From contig JAGYXB010000056.1 in NCBI GenBank assembly GCA_022495005.1, positions 310,001 to 374,000 on the forward strand: 64,000 nucleotides of DNA. Reading direction: 5' to 3'. The DNA comes from Rhyacophila brunnea. Its lineage: Eukaryota > Arthropoda > Insecta > Trichoptera > Rhyacophilidae. Positions 31,026-43,700 of this stretch are shown here, one piece after another (the stretch's first letter is position 1; every line of letters begins with the position of its first letter). Below the pieces are notes generated by a model, which did no database searches, was not told the origin of the DNA, and saw nothing but the letters and a program-made list of their open reading frames with translations. The translations under genes were made by a program, and so were the position numbers.

Positions 31026-32948
31026 AATAGCCAATATCCATTACTTGTTAAAATATCTGTTGCAAAACAACCGCTAAACGGCCAAAATTTAATGACGATT
31101 ATAGACTAAAAATAAATAAAATTATGATGTTTTATAATAAGTCAGCCATCAAGGAATGGTGTATACACGTATACAAAATAAAAGCATAGGCGGATATGCA
31201 AAAAAAGATAAAAAGACGCCCTGTATAATATTGATAATGTTAACATTGATAACAGTTAACGTGTATCCCGCACGACGCCAACCCCGTTTCAAATTACTAT
31301 ACACCACTTAAAACGCATTCGTAAAATCTGGTAAAATCAGAGAGAATAGTTTGCTGTGCAGGAAAACATATCAACGAACGAGATAATCGCAACGTGTAAA
31401 TAGCAAAGTCTCACATCAATATCCACTAGCATTACAAGGTGATGTTTTTCATATGAAAAACTTAAACGAAGCATACATCCTATTATATGATCAAAAAATG
31501 CTTGGAAAATACGACATTAAGTTCCATTATCTCCCAAAGTAGATCGACGACACTAATGTTGTATCTGGAAACCGTATATTTGGAAGCTATTGGTGAAGGT
31601 ATCGTTAAGATCGTTCAAAAGTTAAGTTTTTTAATATTTTTGTATGGAGACCCCATGTTTGGAGTACCACACTGTCCCCAAATTTTACAAGAATGTATTG
31701 TCACCGCGTAACCGCGAATTTCAAGTCTCTGGGTATACAAAAAGCCTTTTTGAACAGGCCAGAAAAACGCCGTGGAGTTTATTTTTTATATTAGGTACAG
31801 AGTGGACAAATACGACAGACTCCTTTAATATGACAACCACAATGACAGCTGTAGGTATTGCTGAAAACAATAATTCGAAATCTATACTTATTTCATTCAT
31901 TAGATACAAATAATAATGTAGCATAAATTAGTATGACAATATGCATTCTGTGGTGTCGATTAAAATGTATGATTGATTACTTCGACTACTCACAGATGCC
32001 AGATAAATAAAACAATGAATTGCCCAGAGTAATGATATGACAAAATTTCAATTAATTTAATACATATATTACAGACATAAGCAACGCGTCAATCAATCAA
32101 TGATCAATCACAATCTTACGGTGTGGTATTATTCATTATATCGTCAACAATCAAAGGCAGATTACAATTAAAATTGATTTACAAAACAAAAATGATGTTT
32201 GATAATAGGCAGATCAAGGAGACAAAGTGTCGGTTAATTGTTTGGGAATTCGTCTAAAAGAAAACGTCTCACCTAAACATGGAGTAAATAACCGTGTGCG
32301 AAATTAACAAAGTTCTTTGAATATTTTTGAAACCCACACATCCTTGTGGTTCTTTGATGTTTAGAGAAGAAAGGGAAAATTCCACACCTGCATATTTGAA
32401 ATATTTATATTTCTGATCATATCTTTTGGCGATGTAGCACGCCAAAATTTTAATAACATTCGACATGCGAGTGAAATTACTATATTAATTTGCTAATACT
32501 TAATATAGATAATCAAACTTATCATACAAATGCGTCACCGATAAATCTGGATACTAAAAATATTATTATATGTTTCGATAGTAGGGTGGAGGTGACAATC
32601 GCGGTGTGAGAATTCTGACCAGGTCAAAAGTACATTAAACAATTTTAACAAAAATTAAAAGATAAAGACAAGTTTGATATTGTAGCATGATCAATGCAAA
32701 ATAGGTACGTAAGTGTAAATAAGGAATGGTGACATGAGACGACTGACGGTGGTGAAAACAAATGCAAAAAATTAAGAAATCTTGAATGACTGAATTATAA
32801 CTAGACAACATAAGCATGGCGTTTTTGTAGTTCGGGTGGGTTCGCAAGTTTTCGGTCAGTTACGAAAACGGCAGCACGTATTACACGAAGCAATTCGTTA
32901 AAAATACTTTCAGCATAAATCAAATTATTAAATTACTTACAATATAAA

Positions 32949-33053
32949 TCACGCATTACCATGACATCTCATCCGATTCACTGTTCTGTTCTCAAAATAA
33001 TAATCATCGCTGTCATCCGAGTCCGCAACAATGTTTATAATCAAGTTTTCCAT
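32949..33053 (-). other. Short acidic ORF, unrecognised
   Basis: Reads MENLIINIVADSDDSDDYYF, then a basic stretch and a stop after 34 codons, with a possible splice donor (CATG|GTAATG). The acidic start looks protein-like and resembles N-termini of DDE transposases, but I cannot name it. Its donor phase (one base) does not fit tai exon 1, which needs two. Confidence 0.2.
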
Positions 33054-35639
33054 GTGTGTCTATTCCTAAATCACTTGCCCTATAAGAATCTTCGATTTTT
33101 ATATCGTGCTCAAAGCATTTTTTCCCATTTATTCTAAGCGTAATTAAGGAATAACCGATCAAAAGTTTTATGTTACGTCATATCTGTCGATTCTTTGCCT
33201 TCCGCATTACCCCTGAATGATGCTAATAAGTATTCAGTTGCTTCGATTGCCGATTTAACAATATTGCATTTCAAATTGTACCTACTGTTTTTTTCATCAC
33301 TTTCAAATATTCGGTCACATTAAAAACAACAATTTCTCGTGCTTGTTTTTCCAAAGTATAAAATTTTGTAATACCCCCCCTATCATCGAGATGGGGTATT
33401 AATTGCGAAACAGTAAATATACTCTTGTATCGTTTTAATCTAAACAGACTTTTCAAAAATTAGACAAAATCTCATACCAAATACTTTAATATTGCAGGAC
33501 CGCATATTTGTTTACATGAACTGGTGCAGGGTTCAAAGCGCTAGTAATAAATTGGCAGCGTAAATAGCAACGAGTCCACATCTGACAATCGGCAACTATT
33601 CTGCATCTGACAAAACAGTGACGGCTTTCAAACAATCCGATCTATTTATATTAGCGTACAGGCGTTTCCAGTTCTATTATTGAAATAACGTCGGACGTCC
33701 GAACTCCGAACGGACGGCAAAGGCGGCGCAAGGAATCCCGCTTTAAAATGACGAACGAGCGAGTCGTTGATCAATACTCTCGCGATATCGTGAGTAGATT
33801 AAAATCAGCAAGCAGTTTACAGAGTGGTAAAAATACGCATTATTTACATACAATATTTGTATTTCTATAAAAGCACGTGCTGAAAATCTGTATAGAGTAT
33901 AATATTATTATATACCACACGTAGTCGGCACTAACTAGTAACAGCACAATAAACAAACTGGACTGCGTGTATATATTATTATTAATATTATGATTGAAGT
34001 ACAGCTGCCATTTCGGCATCTTTCTGAGCTTCTCAAAGTCTGGACGAAGATATTATCATAATGAACTGTATTTACAAATAAAATATATTTCTATAATAAA
34101 ATATATTATATAGAAATTCCTAAAAAAGCCTTGATCACATCAAATAGATGAAAGGTAAAAAACTACAATCGAATTTATTGTATGATACGGTGCATGCGTG
34201 CATATCGATACTGATCATGATCAGTGTTGATCAGAGCTTTGGGGGTATTTATTTAGCAGCATATCATTTAGATGCTGAGTTATTTATGAAACTTGAATGA
34301 CATTCAAATTACACTGACGCTTCTGCTTACCTTGCTATTATTACACGGTTATTTCGTATTAAATAATTACATTGTGGATTGAATCAGTATTATCGATTTT
34401 ATTAATATCCAATACTTCACTAAATATATCGGTATAATGCCTCCATAACACACCATTTTAATTAGATATAGCGCATAATAAAAATCGTAATCTTTGATTT
34501 GGCAAATATGTAATAGGAACAGATTTTTGTGTTCTCTAATCAAAATATCAAAGTAAAAACGTTTTCGCCTTAAGGCTATACCTCAGTTGAGGCACGGTCT
34601 AAAAAGATCGCGGCTAGGCGATGCGCGGATTGCGGGTCGCGGGTGCAAATGACGCATGCCGAACGAAATATAATTTGTCATATAAATCCAACATGCGTCC
34701 ATTTAATGTTCTGTTTATTGTTCTATTAGTATCAATAATAATATATTCATTGACATGTTTTCTTTATCAAGTGAATAGGTAACGTTTTTAGTCATCTTTA
34801 CAAGATTTAAGAATTAATACTCCCGTCGCCATCACGAAACAAATTGACGTGTTCCCAGCTCGACGTTCTCTCTCCGAATGGCAGCGAGTCCAAAATTTCG
34901 TCGCGCCTATAGTTGAAAATTATTTACCGTTTCACTGATGTATCGTCTTAATAATTAAGAAGTAAAGTATATGATAACAAATTGTACCTAAATTATGATA
35001 ATTTTCTGATTTTTTTGTAGATAGGAATGCTAAAATAACGGAAGATGTGTCAAGAATCAACACAATAATTTCGGCGGCGACACGAGAAAGAATTTTTACA
35101 ATGTTATAACATCGGAAAGAAGCGAACATGCGACCGCAGCTAAATCATTAAAATAATAACAAGCCTGGAATAGGTATTTCGTTCAATAAATTGGTTAGAG
35201 TTATGTCAGAAGACAGAGACCAAACTTTATGATGATTTTTTTTTAAATAAAAAGACTGCACCGCAAGAACATTATTTATATAAGTAGAATAAACCCGCGA
35301 ATTTCTGTTACACATGAGAACATCAGGTTATCCAACAATTATTGGCTCTTTTTAGGCGTTTTTTAAACTTTTAGAGCACATCAGTGTAAAGTGAATCAAA
35401 ATTATTGACACTTTACGAATAAAATTTTAATAAAAATAGCCACTATCACATAATATAATTCATAAATATGATATATGCTGACGAAAAATCATTTATATAT
35501 TTCAAATTATAAGCAGAAAGTTTAATCACGTAAAAAACATAAAATGACACACATCATCAACTCTTTTGCATGCATACAACTTCATGAATTACAGGGGTGA
35601 AAATCATGAGGTAGGAGGAAGCTATCGATTTGTATAATG

Positions 35640-35711
35640 TATTATTTCCTATTTGAACAGCAGCGCAGCGCTCCCCAGATGGGAGCATTTCCCCGACTTT
35701 GGGAACCACTG
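35640..35711. mobile_element. hAT-type right end, truncated element
   Basis: Ends ..TTTGGGAACCACTG, the inverse of the widespread hAT terminus CAGTGGTTCCCAAA. No matching left end was located. Confidence 0.4.
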
Positions 35712-36590
35712 GTGTAAAAAAATGCACCTTAAAACATTTAATTATAGCATACGTATATATAATTATGTATTTCGATTTATCGAAACAATTTTCGCAAACA
35801 GTGATGTCAGATTCTCTTTTAAATTATTATAATGTTGGGGACAGGTATTCATAAAAACGACTCAAAATATTATGTTTACTCCGAAATCGCATAAGTATCT
35901 CGATAGTGATACGAAAAATTGTATTGATAACCATAAAAATTACGTAGTTCCCAATACCTACACAAATGTTACACGTCAGTGACAGATACCTAATTGTACA
36001 TGACTACATGAGGTCATTAGCTCTTGACTTTTCGCTGCTGTAGTTATTCACTGAAGGTGAAAGAGATAATATTATCATATCGAGATAATAATTTAAAGAA
36101 CATGATAAACGGTGAAAAATAATTGCATCGAGGACCTGAAGATAAAATAAAAACTGTGTAGAAATGCCAATTATCGCCGCAACGTACATATAATTTATAA
36201 ATGCAACAATACATACATAGTTTGTTTTAATGAGCGTGATGAGAATATCATTTTTTGTGGTTTGGAGATAATTTTTGGTATATAATCAAGTTTACAGACA
36301 GACCACCATTGCACACACCCACCCATACAATATAGCCCAACCGATTTGGACGTCGGTGAATAATTCAGCGTTGCCAACTTGTTCTTGCCAGATTAGCATT
36401 TTTGAATATGCATATTAATCTAGCTTGCAAAATATGCATCTGGCAAATGGCGTTAAATATAGTGACGTCGGGAAAGACAAGTAAAAAAAATAACAACAAA
36501 ACCTACATAGACTTTTTCATTTGTACAGTTAATTCTTTCAAATGTATGATTTTTACTCTCATTAATATTTCGTGTGAAAAATAGATTGTT

Positions 36591-36753
36591 TAACGTCGTG
36601 TTTATTTTAACTTAATCTACCTACAAAACGACAAAAAATATGATCGCATTAATAATTAAACACCCACGGTGGCGTAGTATGTAGCGCAGTCGCCGCCGAA
36701 GCTGTGGTTGCTAATTAATGCGATCATATTTTTGTGTATATTTACTAAACACG
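36591..36753. mobile_element. Foldback with tRNA-like (SINE-head) core
   Basis: ACAAAAAATATGATCGCATT.. (36631-36653) pairs with ATTAATGCGATCATATTTTT.. (36714-36736) with one indel; outer GTCGTGTTTA and TAAACACGAC also pair. Between them lies CACCCACGGTGGC (36661-36673), identical to the head of the SINE at 2000, followed by an A-box-like stretch but no B box. Confidence 0.6.
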
Positions 36754-37049
36754 ACTTGTCGTTTTTTTTAATGTATGTTTGATCCAGCGGGCATGGCGAA
36801 TAATTAACAACCACCAATCGTAAAAAAAAAATATTGTTAAGAAAATGTTTTCAATTACAATTGAATATGCATGGATAGTTTATAATAATAACAGCGTTGA
36901 TTTGAGTTCGAGAGCTCACAAAGGAAACAAACACAGGGTATTATACTTTCAAGTTTAAATAGTGTTTAATTCTTTAATTTAAATCCTATGGGATAGGTAT
37001 ACTCGTACAAGAGGCAAAAAAAACAGCGTTTCAATTACAACTGGCCCCG

Positions 37050-37500
37050 TCACCGGTGCATCGCCGCGATCCGCATGTGCAAAAATGAAACCGACACAAA
37101 AGAAATTATTCGAAACTGCCAACAAAAGCGAATTGGCTCACTTTCTTCCGAGGCGAGGAGAGTTCGGTTTCTTCTGTCTCTAGAAAAGCGATGCAGCCGA
37201 GCACGCCTCCGCTGAAAAGCATTAATTAGTTCAATGTTGAGCGGGGCCGGGTTACGTAACATCCCGCAATGAAATGCATTGCAACGCGATACGATCGTAA
37301 TATCTGTTGTACCTGCTCCCGCCTGAACTTTCTTCGCCGACTCGCGGCCAAGTGTAAGCTCGGCATGACAATCTCGACACCGGCTATATTTTATAGTGCA
37401 CTTATTATAAAATAAAACTAGGCAATAGCATTGTAGGTTGCAAGACAGCAGCAGTCGCCGATCGATAATAGTAACGTCGACTAGCGAGCGATTCAAATTC
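37050..37500 (-). other. CpG-richer patch with 148-codon open frame, unassigned
   Basis: The minus-strand frame of 148 codons has no recognised motif and no supported splice sites. It holds CCGACTCGCGGCCAAG-type CpG words. It may be a leader exon region or chance; listed so the stretch is not blank. Confidence 0.2.
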
Positions 37501-38775
37501 GGTCACTATCTGAAATGCGGGCGCTTTTTCGCAGACTGCACAATATTGGATTCTCTGGTACGTAAAGTACACTAATAACTAATAACAAAAAATAAACTAC
37601 TCAATAGTAATTTATATACAGTTACACTACTAACCTACCATAACGCCTAACGTGGTGATACTAGTCAAGTATGAACATCGTGTTTTGAAATAATATTGTC
37701 ATTTGCACCACATATTATCTAATTTAATTTTCACCTCACGGATTTTCCGTTTTTATTTTCTGAATTTTGAGTTACCTACCTACTGAATGTCAGCAAAATT
37801 ATAATGACATATCCTGTACCCGACAGCCAGTATATCCGTAGTCCAAAAATAATACTTTCGGGAAAACTCAATTTTTTTTTTCAGCCACTTGGTGTCGACG
37901 GACGTTTGGCTTTTTGGTTTCTATTAAAATATATTATTCATACAAGGTGAAAAAATCGTCCGCACGAAACATTGGCTCTGAGGAACAGAATTATTATGAA
38001 AGCACTGGTTACATTGCCCCTTTTAAATTTTGACTGCTTTAGATAAAACGCCTACATTATTGGGATGAAGTTATCTATATTTAGGGCGGCGGCGATTTTC
38101 TTTGAGGCAGATGATGCGATCTATTCGGCAAAAGATTTAAAAAGGGATCTCGAAACAATTACCCAGACATACAATTATTAAATTAACCGAGAATCTTCAA
38201 ACTATGCGTATTTTTCAGAAATAAAGCATTACATAAAAAAAACAAAATTCCTGCAACTGACATCAAAAGGTCCCATTACATAACCACACAAACAGATACG
38301 AACTTTACACAAAAAAATAAACCACTAATAGTACTAGGTGTTATTACTGCCGTCTTTAATAATAATGGCACAGGCACGTTTCCTCGTCGTAATAATAGTC
38401 AGTGTTATTAGAGAAATTGAATTATTTACCTGAATCACAAATATTGAAGCTGCATCCCAATAAAGCACAATAATTGGCAATAATCGGATCACAATAAAGT
38501 AAACATGTAAATACATGCCAACTGCCAACTAGGGTTTACAATTCCTGAATTCCGCCTGACTCGATCGATCGCTAACTCTGAAATTCCAGAGATTACTTGA
38601 TTTTTTACAAATGATTTTTCGCCTGAACTAGAGAAACATTAAGCAAAAATGGCTTAGTCACCACAGAACAAATTAATAAATAGAATTCAGATAGGCTATA
38701 CCCCAACACACTACATTTTAAACCAAGGTTTCGAATGCTTGAGTGTCCTACGAAAATAAAACACACATTATACAC

Positions 38776-38910
38776 CAGTCTTTCTCAAAGTGGGCGATAA
38801 AGCCCCCTTGTGGGCGCTGGAGGCTTTCAGGGGGACAGTAGAAGGCTCAAAGAAAATTAGGGGGCGTTAGGGAAATTAGAGGGGCGACGGCAGACAAATT
38901 CTATCTATAA
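38776..38910 (+). mobile_element. hAT-like left end
   Basis: CAGTCTTTCTCAAAGTGGGC begins a stretch rich in GGGCG and GGGGGC, typical of the subterminal region of a hAT family (CAGTNTTTCTCAAA). The right end was not found. Confidence 0.4.
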
Positions 38911-40363
38911 AAATCCGACGGAATCTAGACACGACACCACCTGAGATGCGATTTACTACTCGAATGCTTGGAGTCCCGTATAAACGGTTAAATTAGAGTC
39001 GCTTACACATGTAATAATGTGGATGCAGCTTTATATTAAATATAACTTCAATTATGATTAAGTATGAGTTTTATTTCCCCTCATTGAAACATTCTTTGAT
39101 GTCAGAAATAGGACATGGGTCACACCCTATCTATCCTATCCATATAATAATGCATGTTTAAAAATTATATTTGCAATAACTGTTTTTAAGATACGCAACA
39201 GATGGTTTTTAAATTCTACAATAAATGAGTTATTTATGTTGACAGCTGATTCCGGTTATAAACGCATCTTCAGAACAATCGACAAATCATTATAATCGAG
39301 TTCTACTAACCACAAAAACGTCAGATAAATAAATTATTAATTCCTTTACGTCATAATAACGGGGAAAAATATGGAAGTTTATAAAATTATCATGTGATTA
39401 TATTGTTATGTTAAGAATTCAAGAAACTGAATAGATTGACAGTAGGACGGAACCATTCTACTAAAAATAAACATATTAAATTGTGTTATTTCATATAACT
39501 AAACTACTAAAACATGTACATATTGAAATGAAGTTTTTGGCTAATCCATAAAAAAAATTCTGCTATCGACAAACTTTTATGTTTCTACCAATCAGTAAGA
39601 TCTAGGGATCGGAAATGACAATTATGTATATCGGTGAGTATTCGGAATCCGTGGCGAAGGGTGGAGGTATTCTATTACGATTCGACATAAATAGTGCAAA
39701 CTAAACTTTGTTAGACATACCTACTATTTGTTTTCATTGAACTAAGGATACAATTTGCAGATGGTGCTGGTTAGTTTTTAAAATTCAATTAAACCCTGCC
39801 TAAACCAAACGATAACAGTCAGTTTAGGTATGCTATGGGCGATACGAAAAAATAGTGGACACTTCTTCAGTCATACATATTTGTTTTTGTTGAATTAAGA
39901 ATACATATTACAGATTGGTGTAGGTTATTTTTTTTAAATATTCATTAAGCCCTGGCTAAACCAAACCATAATCGATAAAAAATATTTTTCAATCTATAAA
40001 ATATCTTAAATTATAAATGGTTTAATGGCATAATTTTAAATATTTTAGATAAACGAATATTTTTTAAACTACGACTAAAATTAGACAAGGTTTAATTTAA
40101 TTTTAAACACTAAAAAACATTATCTACAGCTGCACGTTGTAGTCTTCGGTCAATGAAAAAAATACGTTAGACTGAAAAAGTTCAGTGCGCACTTCATATC
40201 GGATCTTAACAGCCTACCTCCACCTTTCACCGCTTATAATGATTTTGTTAACTATCGTTTTCCAGTTCCCGCGCGCTTGGACATGTATTGTCCAGGGGCG
40301 ATTTAAAATAAGACAGGCCTTGGGATCGTTTACCATTCGCAGCCGACACAATCCCTTTCCTAA

Positions 40364-40711
40364 TCCGACCAGGGTCGCCTTGAATTCCGCAGCAGGCCAC
40401 GGATCTGCGAGAGGCTATGTTCTGTTTACAGAGTTACGGCACCTACTTGCCATTCGGAGCGGCAATCTGGCTTAATTGCGCGCCGTCAGAGGGATACGGC
40501 CTACCCGGAAACAGGATCTGCCCCCGGAGCGACGCTTATTTGGAAGGAAATTAACGAAATCGAAGCTGACAGAGACTACGACAAACAAAAACATCTTAAT
40601 TCTGCCAAATCTCGTATCGCGTGGATTGAATGCGGAGGTGTATTAATTCAACAATTTACCATGTTGAGGAAGGATATCTCTCTTAGAAATCCGTATACAA
40701 TTTCACAGTAA
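40364..40711 (+). other. 115-codon open frame without early ATG, unrecognised
   Basis: An open plus-strand frame runs from just after a stop at 40361-40363 to the stop at 40709-40711. The second half reads ..TLIWKEINEIEADRDYDKQK then HLNSAKSRIAWIECGGVLIQ, which looks protein-like (charged helix, mixed composition), unlike nearby AT-rich junk. GC is higher than in the surroundings. It may be an exon or part of an unrecognised retroelement. Confidence 0.3.
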
Positions 40712-43700
40712 ATAATTAGATTAATGGTTGATTAACATAAACCATTATATTGTCATATACATTAGTCACGTATATTGTCTACCATCATGCCGAACATTTT
40801 AGCAAAGGGATGGGAATACATATTATTTAGTGATGGAAATAAGTAGCTAATATAATTATACTCAAGTTCTGCCATTATAAATTCGTAATGAAGGAAAAAC
40901 AGTGAGGATTGGGAGAAACTATATGTTGGATGGAGGATAATGATTGTAGGAATGATGGTTCAAAAAATATCATATACTTATACTTACCTAAATTATTTTT
41001 ACAAGTGAAAATAGATGTTCAATAATCGAATAATAGTGAGTTTTCGCCACTGTCAGAATGATTTTATTTATAATGGGAGGACTTAATTTAACCGTAATAA
41101 TTATTATTGAGTAGGTACTAACACTAAGTAGGATTTATGATGATCGTATGTGTGGTAACTGGCAATAATTCAAGTTAGATAACTTGTTCGTTGTATTTAT
41201 AGCCCTGCTTTATGTCAAGTTTTTTTTTACAGGTTTCAACCTCATATTGCCGGATAATTAACAAATTTTTCTGCTAGGCTTCAAAAGTAAATTGGGCAGG
41301 CGGTCTCCTTTATTTTTCAGAAGCCGTACTTGGAAATTTAATAACCATAATTAAGTTAGCATTAATTAAACCTGCTAAAGGTTTCATATAAATCCTAAAA
41401 TAACACCAAGTACCATCTTGCAAAAGCTACTGGTTTAAAAAAACAATCAGAACCAGAAATGGCTATTTCGAAATTCAACAACGCTTTCCGAAGTTTATAA
41501 TTAATGTTCATTTTTAACCGTAACTAATTAATTATACATTGATTCGGTTGCTCACTCTTCATAAGAAATAAAAACATTATGCAAATCCTACGATACTACT
41601 TAAATGTATGGACGTACGTACAATGACAATAATATTGTATTTTGGTATGCTGTGAATCCATAGATGGAAATCAAAGAAGAATCCCGACAGCAGACAGTTG
41701 TTATTGTGGACTGCAGAAACAGATACGTCTGATTTCCAGAATTCTATAAATTCGTTCACACTACACAATGCTACCAAGTAACAATAGCGAATAAGATTGC
41801 GCTGGCTCTTTTCGAGAGAAACATCATGGGGCGAATTGGGTCGATAGAATGTGATACATTGGGTGCAGTCATATTCTACACAATATACAAGAATGACGAA
41901 GAATGAAATTAGACGACCTCAGGCCACGTACTGAGTATGGATAATGGTGAGACAATAAATTTGATGTTTTGCGAAAACCGTAAAGGGCGAAGATTTTTAT
42001 CTTTTTAACAGGCCACAAGCTCCAATGGCAGTAGTACAGTAGAATATAATCAGTAGCAAAGCAATGAAACGATCATAGCCACACCCAGAGTTTGGTTGAG
42101 TTGCACAAGGTAGGCACCAATGAAACTATGTATAATCGAAGTGTAAGTATATTATGTAGTATACTATACATACACGATTAGCATTTGGCAGCAGATAACC
42201 CTCAAGCTTGGGATCTGTTACTTGGGGAAGTCGGGACCCACCCCGGGTCGTTAAAGATGGTGACGAAGGAATAGTTACGGCAGCGCCTTGTCCAAGAGAT
42301 AATTGCATAAATATTTCATCACTGTGATACGAAGGTAATTTTTCATTGACATAAAAGAATTAAGAAATTGTACCAATCATATAATATCATCGATTCGAAG
42401 AAAATCATTTTCAACGGCATGCAAGCAAACCTGGGAGTGGTGTCGGCCCGATTTCCCCCGTAAACGAAGAAGGCACAAATCAGACGTGCATCTAAAATTT
42501 CGCAATGTTGAGGATATAAATTGTATTGTTCAATTGACCGAACTGTGACTGAATCGTTCACGCACGAAAATCTGGATAATTGCCAACACGGATAGATGGT
42601 AGGTAGGTAGGCCGGCACAACTACGTTCTGTACACTCGTGTCAAAGGGTAAACCGAACGCTGTATAAAATCACAATAAAATACGAACTTGCAGGATTCAC
42701 CTCCTGAGTTTCGACAGTGATAACAAACAACCCAAAAGTAAATAATTAATGTCCAGATTATGTTATTTCGTAAACCCGTAACATTAGAGCAGAAATTCGA
42801 CAGCCTGATCGTAATGGATGGTGTGATACTGTAATACACATGTTAAACAAACCCACGGGCGCAAAGTATGCATGTATTACTATTATATTTTCCCCCAAAA
42901 TGACATGTCGGGTATACCTATGTGTGTAGGGTTTTTATAGTGAATCGAAGATTACATATTTATCGCTATAATTATCGGGGTTTCTTGTAGTTACCGATGA
43001 TTCGGGTAAATTGTTCATGTAATCGCCAGGACGTGTTGTATCGATTTTAGCTGTTGATGGGCAACCATAGTTGCACATTTGCCGGACGAATTACGCGTGG
43101 GGTTAAGTTAGTAAACTGCACAGATATTAATACCGCTAAGTTGACGTTTCCGATCTCCAAACTCAAGCAATAGCTGCCACCTTTTTACATATTATATAGT
43201 AAAGGATTTTAAAGGATGATTCAATTAAAAGCATAATATCGAAGTGTTGTATTATTGACCGCTTATTTACTAATCAGTCTTCGTCACGGATTGTCCTTTC
43301 GTATGACTTGCAAATTGGCAAATAAATTTCATAGCAAAGTTGTAAATAATATTGCAACACGATCTGATGATGTTTAAAAATATGTTCAATGTTAACATAC
43401 TAAATAGATACTAATGGAACAACTAAGTACAATAACATACGTATTCACGGAATACATTTTTCAAACAAAAATAGAAGAAAATATTACTTTTTATCACTAT
43501 TTACAACGGAGATATTATAATGAAATCGAAAGGTACGTTTTTCGATAATTTGGTCATATGGGGATGAGTCCGGTAAGGGCGCAACATAGCCTCCCACGGC
43601 CGCGTTGCCGACTTTGGATAATAGGTACAATACATGTTAGAATACCACCAAATAATTAAAAAAAAATGCTAGGTGTCACTCATAACCGGGGAGAGGTACT

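Noticed and set aside
32949..33053. Acidic ORF MENLIINIVADSDD.. as the missing first taiman exon
   Set aside because: Its only good donor leaves one base, while exon 1 requires two; the sequence does not resemble a taiman N-terminus.
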